A stretch of DNA of 64,000 bases from Arenicola marina (Eukaryota; Annelida; Polychaeta; Arenicolidae): NCBI GenBank assembly GCA_964019135.1, contig OZ025257.1, positions 41,557,798 through 41,621,797 of the forward strand, in the 5' to 3' direction. The notes below the pieces were generated by a model. The model was not told where the DNA came from, did not search any database, and saw only the letters and a list, made by a program, of their open reading frames with translations. Below are positions 30,556 to 42,600 of this stretch, piece after piece; within the stretch, counting starts at the first letter, position 1, and every line of letters starts with the position of its first letter. The translations under genes and the position numbers were made by a program.

Positions 30556-32680
30556 GGGGAAAGTTCCACCCAGATAAATATGAGACCGCAGAATTTTTAA
30601 TTGTGTGAAGAATTGCACCCAGATAAAGGTCGAACGACATGATGGCCATTGCCAATGCATAGTGAACAAGTCAACCGTCGAATATGCGAGAGAAAAACCT
30701 AAACATAAACACATACGTTGCTAATTGGCACTCCTGCTGTTTTTGGAACTGTAGAGTTCTTGCCGTCCGGTCACGGTCGAAACTAGTGCCATTACCATTC
30801 CTCCAGTAATGGCCGCTGTACTTCTTTTTAAACCACGTTTCGATCTCGCAGCACCTCTGCATTTCATGCTCTCTGTCCCCCTCCCGCCCTACTGTATCTA
30901 CCCACACACTAAGTCAGCTGCAAAACTTCCTCCTCTCGCGATAACCATTCCGTCGGTGAACATAAAATACGAAACACGGCTTGTACGCTGAAAAAATAAT
31001 CGTTACAAACTTAAATAAATAATAAAAAGTCAGTAACAAGCGCACTGAATCAGACCAAACCCTACGGTATATGACGGAAGGGAAAAACCCGTCAGGCGAG
31101 ACTTCACCGAGACCAGGCCCAGTCTATATCTCAAGTCGCGATAAGTTAAATCTGGTAATTCAAAGGCTAGTCACGCTGGCGGCTAATCTAGCCCTACTGT
31201 AAAGTCATTGCCCATTAAATACAATGGGTCAACTCAGAAGATATGGTAACTTCCGAGAATGTGTACCGCGTTGGCTAATTATTATGAAAGTCTTAGTCTG
31301 AATGCGTGTATATATATAATCCTGGATGATCGAGATAAATGTCAAAGTATAATTCATTGTTATTTGCTTAATATATTGAATTCCTGACCCCATAATGCGG
31401 GTTACTTTCACCATTTTTGGCACCATATTGCACGGGAGGACCTCCCCCCGGGGGTGGCAGTGATAAGAGGTCCCGCTCGTATAGCAGATTGTATCACCCT
31501 CCTTTTGACAAAAACACTTTGACACTTGAACATGTCATTTTCCCTGGCAGGCACGAGCGGTATTAGTCAGCCGGATATAGTGTCATATCTCCCCATCAGA
31601 TTCCGGTTTTCGCTTTTTTTGCATCCTGAAGCATCTGTCTATGAGCAGTCAAGCTATGATTAGTCAAACCGCGGGTGTGTCACGCCGAAGTTTTACCCCA
31701 CTCACTCGCCTCTGCGTATCGGATCGTTACCTAGGCTCGGAGACTGATAAAACAGGCCTGAGTCGACCTGACCACAATCCACTCCACATAGCCCGCGGCC
31801 TGCCTTCATATCCGCCGCTTCCACCACAGCTAGCTAGGCCTGAACTACCCACGATGGAAACAAATGATTTTAAGCTACAAAATCTACAGCCAGCCAGGTC
31901 TGGGATTATTTTTGCCTTGAGTTCCGGACCGAAGTGGGTGGTGAGGAGGAGAGAGCTGGGAGTTTTGGCCGCGTACGTCTGTCTGTCGGTATTGTAGTGC
32001 GCACCGGAAGGGCGTCGTACGCGAGCAGACAGCCAGACGTACGCTAGATGGCGCTGCGAAAACTCGGCTGGCACACAGACCTGGGCGTAGCACCAGCCAC
32101 GGCCGAGGCCGACGGCAGATATGGACGGGGCGGCTGGTTTGTTTCCAGGTATCCGGGGGCCATGCTGTGCAGGCCAGGCCACATCACATGAGCGGCTAAA
32201 CGTAGCCCACCCCCCCCTCCATGGCGGTGGGGGGGGGGCATCGATAACATGCATTTCATGTCTAAATTAGGGTAACCACATGCCACCCGCTGTTGACCCC
32301 AGGACCAGGATTCGCCCTAACCATGCATGCATGCCCTGGCCTGGCCGGGTGTGGGTCTTCGATTGGGAGGGTGGGGGTGGGTGGGGGATTGGGAAAGGGG
32401 TGGGGGCATAAGCCCAGCTGACAATGTCCGATGAGACACTGACTCGAACGAGTAGGAAACCAGATCCATGGCTCAAAACATTACACCTGACACTCCACAC
32501 CCCGACACCACCCAAGACCCAACCCCTCATTCTCCCATTCCCTTTAATATCAATACCCCACAACACCATCACCTTATACTCACCCCCTCCCTTCCATAAA
32601 CCCATTTCCTCACACACCCACATCATACCAACTTATTATAACCCCCCCCCTTCCACCCATACGCACATTTCTTCACATAA
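30556..32680. other. Intergenic, no supported gene
   Basis: Unique-looking sequence. Short open frames near 31640-32290 on both strands show no domain, signal sequence or splice context. 32330-32400 is G-rich and 32470-32680 is increasingly pyrimidine-rich. Confidence 0.55.
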
Positions 32681-32684
32681 TATA

Positions 32685-33870
32685 TACCTACCTCATTCCT
32701 CCATTCTTTACTTCCCATTCCTTCATTATTCACTTCCCATTCCTCTATTCTCCACTTCCCATTGCTTCATTCTCCACTTTCCATTATTCTATTCTCCACT
32801 TCCCATTCCTCCATTCTCCACTTCCCATTATTCTATTCTCCACTTCCCATTCCTCCATTCTTCACTTCCCATTCCTCCATTCTTCACTTCCCATTCCTCC
32901 ATTCTACACTTCTCATTCCTCCATTCTCCACTTCCCATTCCTCCATTCTCTACTTCCCATTCCTCCATTCTCCACTTCCCATTCCTTCATTCTCCACCTC
33001 CCATTCCTCCATTCTCCACTTCCTATTCCTTACTTCCCATTACTCTATTCTCCACTTCCCCTTTCTCCATTCTTCACTTCCAATTCCTCCATTCTTCACT
33101 TCCCATTCCCCCATTCTTCACTTCTCATTCCTCCATTCTCCACTTCCCATTCCTTCATTGTCCAATTCCTATTCCTCCATTCTCCACTTCCCATTCCTCA
33201 CTTCCCGTTACTCTATTCTCCACTTCCCATTCCTCCATTCTCTACTTCCCATTCCTCCATTCTCCACTTCCCATTATTCTATTCTCCACTTCCCATTCCT
33301 GCATTCTACACTTCCCATTCCTCCATTCTTCACTTCCCATTCCCCCATTCTTCACTTCTCATTCCTCCATTCTCCACTTCCCATTCCTCCATTCTCTACT
33401 TCCCATTCCTCCATTCTCCACTTCCCATTCCTCCATTCTCCACCTCCCATTCCTCCATTCTCCACTTCCTATTCCTCACTTCCCATTACTCTATTCTCCA
33501 TTGCCCATTTCTCCATTCTTCACTTCCAATTCCGCCATTCTTCACTTCCCATTCCCCCATTCTTCACTTCCCATTCCTCCATTCTCCACTTCCCATTCCT
33601 TCATTGTCCACTTCCTATTCCTCCATTCTCCACTTCCCATTCCTCACTTCCCGTTACTCTATTCTCCACTTCCCATTCCTCCATTCTCTACTTCCCATTC
33701 CTCCATTCTCCACTTCCCATTCCTCTATTCTCCACTTCCCATTACTCCATTCTTCGCTTCCCATTCCTTCATTGTTCACTTCCCATTCCTCCATTCTTCA
33801 CTTCTCATTCTTCCATTCTCCACTTCCCATTCCTCCGTTCTTCACTTCCCATTCCGCTATTCCCTGCCTC
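32685..33870. repeat. 22-bp pyrimidine minisatellite, ~53 copies
   Basis: The unit is CATTCCTCCATTCTCCACTT plus CC, with variants. Because 22 is not a multiple of three and the unit lacks stop codons, frames of 389 and 498 codons run through it. These are low-complexity read-through, not genes. Confidence 0.95.
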
Positions 33871-35340
33871 CCTGCCGTCCTATTCCCTCACACCCCGCAC
33901 CTATTGCTCCATACTTCTAAGTCACTCTTAAGCCCACCACCAAGTCCCGCTAGCTTTATGGACTGACAGTACGTCTCAGGGGAGAACTCATGTTGGAGGC
34001 CAAAAACTCGGTAATCACGAAACTGAGACGCTAGATAATGAATTAGAAATAAACATGCAGTTTAAAGAAACTCGTTAACGAAAATACAATACCAAGAATG
34101 ACCATTTTTCTTCATGGGTGTAAATGTTTTGCTTGGACCAATCCGTTAACCCCCCCCCCCCCGCCCCTCTTCCCTCCTCTCTTCACTCCCCAAATCTGCC
34201 TCCGTGAACACATCCAGTACATATTTGAATGCCTTGTTCCACACCGAGTAAGGATTGGGTATTAATGTATGTCATTTGCATGGAGGTCGGAAAGGGGCTA
34301 TATATGTATTCATTCAACAATAAACAACCTTAATTTTAATATATAATAGTAATTTAATGGCCATAGTAGACAATAAAACGCTCCGCGGAATCGTTCTAAT
34401 GCTACTTTTTTTTGTGCCAGTTAATTTAAATTAATCAATTTAAAATAATAAAAAGTAAAAAAAAAAGTATCTTAAATACTTTTTCACGGAAATCAACAGT
34501 AACAGTAGGGAACACTAATTTAACACGACACTTTTCTCCAGGTAAAAGTTTCCAAAATTACACTATTTGACCACAAATATTGATTGCTGCTTGTAAATTC
34601 GTTGCCACGTATGCATGCAGTGGGTTTTATTTGTCCGATATTGTTATAATTAGGGATCTTATTTTTGTTTCGGCCATGATGAATTAAAAGAGAACGACTT
34701 ATTTCTTATATATCTATAGCCGTAACCATGGATATTTGTGCCGTTAACTGGTGTTGTACTGAACCAAAAAAAAACCTGTAGCAGCTTGAGTTCTGAGATA
34801 TAAGCCTGCTAACCCTTAGCGACGCTTACATCCAATAATAGATCTATTACAGCTCAGGCTCACGCCCAGACGCATGCAGATACGAACCGCAAATTTGTTC
34901 TGCAGTGAATCACCAAACAGTTACCCTGTGAGTTTCGACCGCAACATTCCACCATTTCTTGATCGTTCTTTGCCAAAAGGAGTCTTATACCTCAGGGAAC
35001 TTAGTGGTTAGCATCGATTTGCGGTCTCTCGTAAAACAATTAAGGAAGACATATCCAAAAGCAACGTAGACCTACCCGAAGTCTGACGGTCCTTCTATCT
35101 TTATAGTAATTACTTTGGTAAAACTTCAGACGGCTAGCCTTATCTCAAAAACATAAGTTGACAAGGAAGTAAATGAACTTATTCAAATGCTGCTTTTAAC
35201 ATCTTGTTTGTCATACTTAAGATCAGGCCATCAAGTTAGGTAGCATAAGATAATTCAAGAGGACAAACCATAAACTAGCTGTTTGAATCGCTCACTGTCC
35301 ACTTATAAAAGAACCAGTCAAACGGAAGCAGTCTCAGCTT
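33871..35340. other. AT-rich intergenic DNA
   Basis: There is a poly-C run near 34150-34165 and A/T-rich stretches at 34320-34500. I see no gene, RNA or repeat that I can support. Confidence 0.6.
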
Positions 35341-35344
35341 ACCT

Positions 35345-36030
35345 TGCCTCCCTCCCATCCCCCACCTTCAGCTCCAATACCCCCAACACAATACCCACTA
35401 CCCCAGCACCGTCCCCGCCACCCCCAGCACCGTCCCCGCCACCCCCAGAACCGCCCCCGCCAACCCCAGCACCATGCCGTCACCCCCAGAACCATCCCCG
35501 CCACCCCCAGCACCATCCCCGCCCCACCCCCAGCACCACCCCGTCACCACCAGCACCACCACCCCCCCCCCCCCACCACTCCCCGCACCGTCACCGCCCT
35601 CCCCACCCCTATCCCCGCTACCCTCAACACCATCCCCGCTACCCCAGCATCATCCCCGCCACCCCAAGCATCATCCCCGCCACCCCAAGCACCATCCCCG
35701 TGTTCAACCCTGGCACCTCTCCCTCCAACCCCTTGATCCCATGCAGATCCTTGTCCCGCCGCCCTTAGCACCGTGTCCACTTGGCCACCCACACACCCCC
35801 AGCCGCCACCCGCACCCCTCGGCGGCCCCCCTCCCCCACCTCCGGCTGCCCCTCCCACCCTGCCGCCACCCGTCCCAGGCCGCCACCCGCCCCTGCCGCC
35901 ATCCACCCCCCTCCCCCCCCCGCTCCCCACGGCCCTCCACCGTGCCCCCAGCCGCCGCCAGCCCGCGACCGCCAACCGCCCCTGAGCGCCACTCCCCCCC
36001 CCCCTCCCCCGAGCCCCCCAGCGGCCCCCA
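35345..36030. repeat. C-rich (CCCCCAGCACCATCCCCGCCA) low-complexity block
   Basis: Imperfect units of 15-20 bp built from CCCCGCCACCCCCAGCACC run almost without stops in several frames, giving proline-rich reading frames on + and glycine-rich ones on -. None has protein-like composition or start context. Confidence 0.85.
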
Positions 36031-36089
36031 ACCCACAGTTCAGGGGTCAGTTTGCCCTGGGTGTGTGCCGGAAGGACCTCGTCGCCGCC

Positions 36090-36641
36090 ATCCTGCCTCC
36101 TCGCCGGGATCCAGACACGAGCGGAGCGGCCGCCGCGGGGAAACACACGCTTCGGGATCAGGACGCCTGATCCAGACGTCGTGCCAGCGGACTCGGACCT
36201 GGATCCGGATAGCCGTGCCAGCAGCGGCAGCTGTAGTAGCGCCACGGGTGGCTCCAGTCGTTTCAGCGCCACAGTTGGTGACAGACTGCTGCCAGAGTGG
36301 TGCCAGAGTCGTGCCAGTGGTGCCAGTGTCGTGCCAGAGTGGTGACAGAGTGGTGCCACAGTGTTGCCAGAGTGGTGCTAGAGTGGTGACAGATCGGTGC
36401 CAGTGTGGTGCCAGAGTGTTGCCAGAGTGGTGCCAGAGCGGTGCCAGAGTGGTGCCAGATCCAGGTGGCGCGGCGCCGCGCCGATCCTGCGGTGTCCGGG
36501 TTCCGGAGTTACCAGGACGCGCGGCTGGTGCGCCGTGGGCCGCTGGGATGCGGGGCCGGCGGGTCCAGGTGCTCTGGCGCCTTCAGGATTACTACTTAAA
36601 GGCGAGGACGGGAGTACAATGGGAGAGGATTACCGCGGGCG
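36090..36641 (+). promoter_or_regulatory. CpG-rich region, probable promoter/5' UTR of the fibrinogen-related gene
   Basis: It is dense in CpG (GAGCGGAGCGGCCGCCGCGG, GGCGCGGCGCCGCGCCGATC). It contains a short GTGCCAGAGTG repeat (36290-36465) and ends at the proposed start codon. The transcription start is not visible, so the promoter call is inferred from CpG density and position. Confidence 0.4.
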
Positions 36642-36666
36642 ATGAGCCGGACGAGGGCTGGCAGCG
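36642..36666 (+). CDS. FReD gene exon 1 (start codon)
   Basis: The ATG at 36642 has G at -3. It encodes MSRTRAGS plus one base and is followed by a strong donor gtgagt at 36667. The start was chosen because it alone joins the downstream signal-sequence frame, which has no ATG of its own before the hydrophobic core. A short upstream frame (ATG 36619) ends in a TGA that overlaps this ATG. Confidence 0.5.
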
Positions 36667-39600
36667 GTGAGTCTCAAAGACCGCGCACGTGGCCAACCGA
36701 CCCGTGAACCTCATTGTTGCTATAGCACAACACCCCAGGGGTCATCGGACACGGTCACATATGACGGACAGGATGTGGCGACACCCCACCCGCCATCTCC
36801 CCCTCCCCCCTCCCCCTCCCCCTTCTCCGTCCCCTCTCAGGGATCAGGGGCGGCCCCGCGCGCGACCGAGGGGCGTGGGTGACGGTCACCCTCCTCCTCC
36901 TGCTGCTGTTGGCGGGGGTGGGGGTGACGGCTGGGCGCAGTGTGGACCCCCCCGGGGGCACCCTCCGGGGGGAGGCTGAGAAGCAGGTGGCCGAGGCGGC
37001 GGGGGCCAGCGATGGCCAATGCGAAAAGACATTCTACATTCACGAGTATCACGTCCACCAGAATCACAAGGGGGGTGCGGACTCGACAAGCGGCGGGCTG
37101 GACAACCCCCCTCCCGTCACCATGGCAACCGCCACTCAGCTACCCCCTCAGACTGGATGGGCGAATACAGGTAAACATCGTGTTGTTGTCGCTCTTACTG
37201 TTACCTACATGCTTACACCTACAGTAAGTTTCTCCACTTAACTGTTAAAATGTACGGCGAGGGAATGTCTGTGTTAACAGAGCTGCATGACAAGGCCGTA
37301 TCACTACTTCCTGTAGCACTGGGCTCCACATCTATCGCTGTCTCAATGTGAGATATCTCTTATCGCCTCCGTTATCTGTTATCTGGTTGTATCGCCATAT
37401 GGTATGTGTCTTCGTGAGATACACAGCTCACCCCCAATTACAGTCTTTCTTGTTGGTTTTCAAGGTCACTCTGGCTCGCAGGAGGGTATCTATTGTACAA
37501 TGATAGGCATTGGTTTACTAACATTGGTGAATGACCGGCCAATCGTGGCATGAAAGCGCCGTGTAGTGAGAAGCAGGCTCGGGCGGGGGAAGGCGGGAGG
37601 GTGGGGGGGGGGGGGGGAGGGGCAGACGCTGGCTCACTGATCCCTGCTCATTGAACACTGATCCCTGTTCACTACTCACCGGACACTGCTCACCGGGCAC
37701 TACTCACCGGACACTGCTCACCGGATACTGCTCACCGGACACTGCTCACCGGGCACTACTCACCGGACACTGCTCACCGGGCACTACTCACCGGACACTG
37801 CTCACCGGACACTTCTCACCGGACACTGCTCACCGGACACTGTTCACTGCTAACTGAACACTGCTCATCGGACACTGCTAACTGAACTCTGCTCATCGGA
37901 CACTGCTCACCGGACACTGCTCACCGGACACTGCTCAACGGACACTGCTAACTGGCACTGCTCACCGGACACTGCTAACTGGCACTGCTCACCGGACACT
38001 GCTAACTGGCACTGCTCACCGGACACTGCTCACCGGACACTACTCACCGGAAACTGCTCACTGGACACTGCTCACCGGACACTGCTCAACGGACACGTCT
38101 CACCGGACGTTACTCACCGGACACTACTCACCGGATACTCTTACTCACTGGACACGATGAGGGCGGGGAGTGGTGTCGGGTGTCAGGGCTCAGAGTAACT
38201 GAGAGTTGGTTAGGGGGGATGGGGCAAGGAGACACAAGGAAACTCCTCATCCGTGAATGGATGTTTTGAATGACCACGAAACGTTCCAGTATTACTCTCG
38301 TCCATGAAGCTTTGTGGTGTGATACCCTTCGACCAAGCTTAGGGGCCGGCCCTGAAATCCATTTCCGTTTTCGAGCCGCCGTGAGTTATGTGGCTTGATT
38401 TGTTTGGATCCAGCAGGCAACCCAACGCCAGTGTTCCTCGTCCTGTAATACAATCAGATTTTTGCGTCTTATCAAACACCTTGCCCGGTTGTACCCTGGT
38501 CAAAGGGGAACACCGGCTGGCCCGGCCATCTGGTCCTGCTCACCCCTCCTAGTAACCCCCCCCCCCTTCTCCCTCTCCTGCACCCCGTACCCCCATCCCT
38601 CCTAGTAACCCCCCACCCCCCACCCATTCTAGTAACCCCACCCCTTATCCCTCTCTCCCCTCCACCCCGTACCACCCCCCTTCTCCCTCTCTCCCCTCCA
38701 CCCCGTACCACCCCCCTTTTCTTTCTCTCCCCTCCACGCCGTACCCTCCCACCACCCCCCTCTGCTTGTAGCTTGTAGGGTTGGGGGCCTCCCTGGTGTA
38801 ATACTGGTTAGCGCATCCAGACCGCAGATCAATAGGTACTGGGTTAGAATCAGGGCCTGGGCACGTATTAAATCTGGAGCATGTTTCATTCATTAAATCA
38901 TCCACTCATCCTTTATCGTCCCGGGTCTAAATGGTCCGTCCCAATCTGTTTCATTCGTTAAATGAATATGTTCTGTATTTTTTGTATTACCAACCTATTC
39001 TTTATGTCAAAAGAGTATATCCTGTCTTGAATTTCAATCCTGAAAGCTTTGAATCAAATTTGTTCACCGGAGCAGAAGTTGGTGGCCGGCTTTATATCCT
39101 TGCGCGCCTGTTTGCTGTTCGGTATTCTGTGTGATGTTGACCGCGGCTCGTTAGGACGTCCGCGCTCGATAAAACAGTCCGAGCAGTTTCATGTTGAATT
39201 GTTGTTTTACAGACTCAACGAGATATAAAACATATATACATGATAAATTTGAGACACTTTTACTCTTGATTCTAAAATGTAAAAAATCTAAGATGGCGCC
39301 TGTAATTATACTACTTTAAATCATCCATTCATCCTTCATCGTCCCAGGAGACCCATTGACCCTGTTTATCTCGCGTAATAATGCACGGATTACTGTGATC
39401 AGTATGATGGAATACCTTGAATGCGATGTACATTGTCTTGTGTCTAATGTGAAATATAAAAGTGTATCCCGTGTGTGTACACAAAAGTGGCCTAAAACAC
39501 CAGTTTGCTTCCTTCTCTCTAGGGTTCAACGTGACGGCGGCCGAGTACCTCCAGGAGAAGGCTGAGTGGCTGCACGCCGCCGAGCGGCTCCAAAAAGAAC

Positions 39601-42600
39601 TACTCCTGGAGCGACGCCAGCGACTCCACATGGCCGGCCGACTGCTCGACTGGCTCAGCGACGCCCAGGGACGTTGCTATGGCGGCCAACTGGATCAGCT
39701 CCGGCGCCTGGTGGTCGGGGGGGTTGGCGGCGGCGGGGGGGTGTCCGACCTGCCCCAGGCCGCGGACTTTGACAGGTTACCGGACGCGGACGGGGAGAAA
39801 GCGGAAGCGACGTCGCCAACGGAAGTGACGTCGCCAACGGAAACGACCATGTCACCGGATATGACGTCACAAACGGTGGCGACGTCACAAACGGTAGCGA
39901 CGTCCCAAACGGTAACGACGTCACAGACGGAAGTGACGTCACATGCGCAAGTGACGTCAGCGGCGGAAGTGACGTCACAATCAGGCGCCGTCGCTGGGGC
40001 GCCCATGCCGAAGCCTGTTGCGACGGACGCGACTGTCACGAGGAGGAGTATCGGACCCGATGTGGTACAGCCCACCCCCGGGTCACGTGACCTGCCCCGG
40101 GATCCCAACTACCAGGCGGACCCGGCCCTGGTGGAGAGCTTTCAGTCCTTCATGTCGTACACGGCTGCGACGTTCGAAGCACTCCAAACGGAGATGCTGA
40201 AGTTGACGTCACGCTACACGCACCTGTACAAAATCACGAAGCGCGTGTCGTCGATGAATCGGCGCCTGCGCAGTCAGATGGTGCAGTGGGAGAGCAAAGG
40301 GCGGCGGCTGCTGCGTTACCATGACGACCAGGCATTCGTCATCACCAACAAGACGCTGCTGTTCACCGAGGAGATAAACGCTCTGGAGAAGCGGGTGTGG
40401 TGTCTGGAAGGGGCGGGGGGTCGGGATCCCAAGCTCTGTCCCTACGTCAACATATCCTCATCCGGTCTTAAGCCGCCCCGACAAACCGGAACCGGAAATG
40501 ACGTTGATGATAGCGTGACTGCGAGGTCCCCAGGGGAAGAGCCGCCATTATGGACGACGACATCTCCTGTCAGGGAGGGGGAGGGGGAGGAGAGGGAGGG
40601 AGAGTTGGAAGAGCAGGACATAGCCTCCACCCAAGGGACGTCACCAAACCCGACACGGGCGACTACAGCGGAATCGACTTCCTCATCCACAGTAGTCACC
40701 ATGACAACGGCTTCTGCGTCGGGCGCAGCCACCACGGTCACTGTAGGCGTGACGTCTTCGGGGGACATTGTGGGGGCAAGCTCCCCGCCCCCCGGGGTCG
40801 GACCCGAGGCGGGGGTGGGGGCGGGGGCGGGTGCGGGGGCGGTTGAGGGGGCGGGAGATGACGCCGCCGGAGAGACCGGACAGGGGTCACACCCCGCCCC
40901 CGCCAGCGGGGAGGAGTCAGCGGTTGTCGTGGGAACGAGCGGCGGACAGGGGTGGCCCCTGGAGGCCCTGCGGAAGGTGGGGTTGAACGTCTCGGAGTGG
41001 TACCTTCACAAGCTGCGGGAGGAGAGACCAAGAGGTAAGCCAATGAAGCATCCAGGTCCCCCAAGATTGTCAACATCCCTCTCTGTCTGTTCCATCTCTA
41101 TACCAATCCCGTCCCGGCCTCCCTAACGACGCGCCGTAATTATAATCTCTTGGAGGAAACTACCGCATCGAAGGTCAGGTAGGTAAAGATGGGAAGAATT
41201 ATATTGACATATTTAAAGTTCAATTTTTACTATTTGAACAACATTGGACGAGCGGGGACGCTCAGACTTGTGTAGTGACGTCATCACACTTACGTAACCC
41301 GCTTGAATAAAATCTTCCGACAGAGGGCGCAACAACTTCCCACTAGCCGTATAGTCACCGACTTTAAAGCCTCCTTGTGGGAGAGTGTTACCATGTTACA
41401 GTTCCTACAGCGAAGGCGCTTCCTTCGGATCTGACGGAACCCTCCCCCGTCAACTTTGTTGAAATAGTAACTTAATTTCATTTGAAAATCAGTTGGATGT
41501 ATATTCTGTTCATCATCTGTTTATTAACCTGTGTTATGTGTAGTATTGTTAACCTGTCCTTTTACCATTCATAGATGTCCAGCACATTTTATACATTTAC
41601 AGTAGGGGGTGGGGGGGGGGGGGGTACCTTTTCCGACCTCCGCGATTGGCATGCAGGAAGTCAGCTATCGGCAATTTATGGGGATCGTTAATGGGGATCG
41701 TTATTCGTACAATTCCTGGTTCAAGACCCTTTGACCCTTTGCTTCTTTACCGCGTTATTATAACAGTCCGCGAATTCTTCGACATTCGCGATATCACCTT
41801 TATACTTACATGCGCCATCTTAGATTTTTTACATTTTAGAATCAAGACTAATAGTATCTCAAAATGTATGATGCCTATGTTTCATATCTCTTTGAGTCTG
41901 TAAAACAAACATGTCAACATAAAACTGCGCGGTATATTTATATCGCGCGCGGACGTGATAGCGAGCCGTGGTCGACATCACATACAAAATAGCGAACTGC
42001 GAACAGGCGCGCAGGGATATAAAGCCGGCCAGCAACTTCTGCTCCGGTGACCAAAATGCTTCTCTCCGGATAGCCCGCAGGCTTTCAGGATTTAAATTCA
42101 AGATATAATATACTTATTTGACATGGAGAAGAAGTTGGTAATACAAAAAAGTAAGGCGTATATCGCTTTAATTCGTTTTTTTCGCGCCCAGTCTTGAGCA
42201 GTCCTCGTCTTGGAGCTTCGATTACTCTTAAAATGTTTCCGTTATAGCTTCACTAGCCGATAATAGGGTTGTACAGCTCTCGCGGATTCAATTGCAGGTT
42301 TATGTGGGTCTGGACCAACAAACAAGCACGTGCTCTTAGAATGAGTGCGCATCACGCTGGTGCCTTGCTACAGCTGCGTGACGCGCACTCATTGAGGTCA
42401 ACGTTTGAATGTCGGGAACTGGCCGGCTGCGCGGTGTTTGCGTAAAGAAGGTGGGGAGGGATTGGAAGTCGGTTCTATCAGACAGTAGGAAGCGATTGTG
42501 AGGAAAAGCGTGTTTAGGGTGGGGGATGGTAATTCGACTGAGCTGCAGATCGGCAGGTCGTGTGTTCGCGCACCGACTGCCACCTACATGATGTAGGGCA

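Noticed and set aside
32424..33920. 498-codon open frame (HSPLPIPPFSTSH repeats) as a gene
   Set aside because: It is read-through of a stop-free 22-bp minisatellite. Overlapping frames are equally open, and there is no signal, domain or splice context.
35474..36670. 398-codon proline-rich frame as first exon of the downstream gene
   Set aside because: Composition is that of the C-rich repeat, and its frame does not join the signal-sequence exon. The short ATG at 36642 does.
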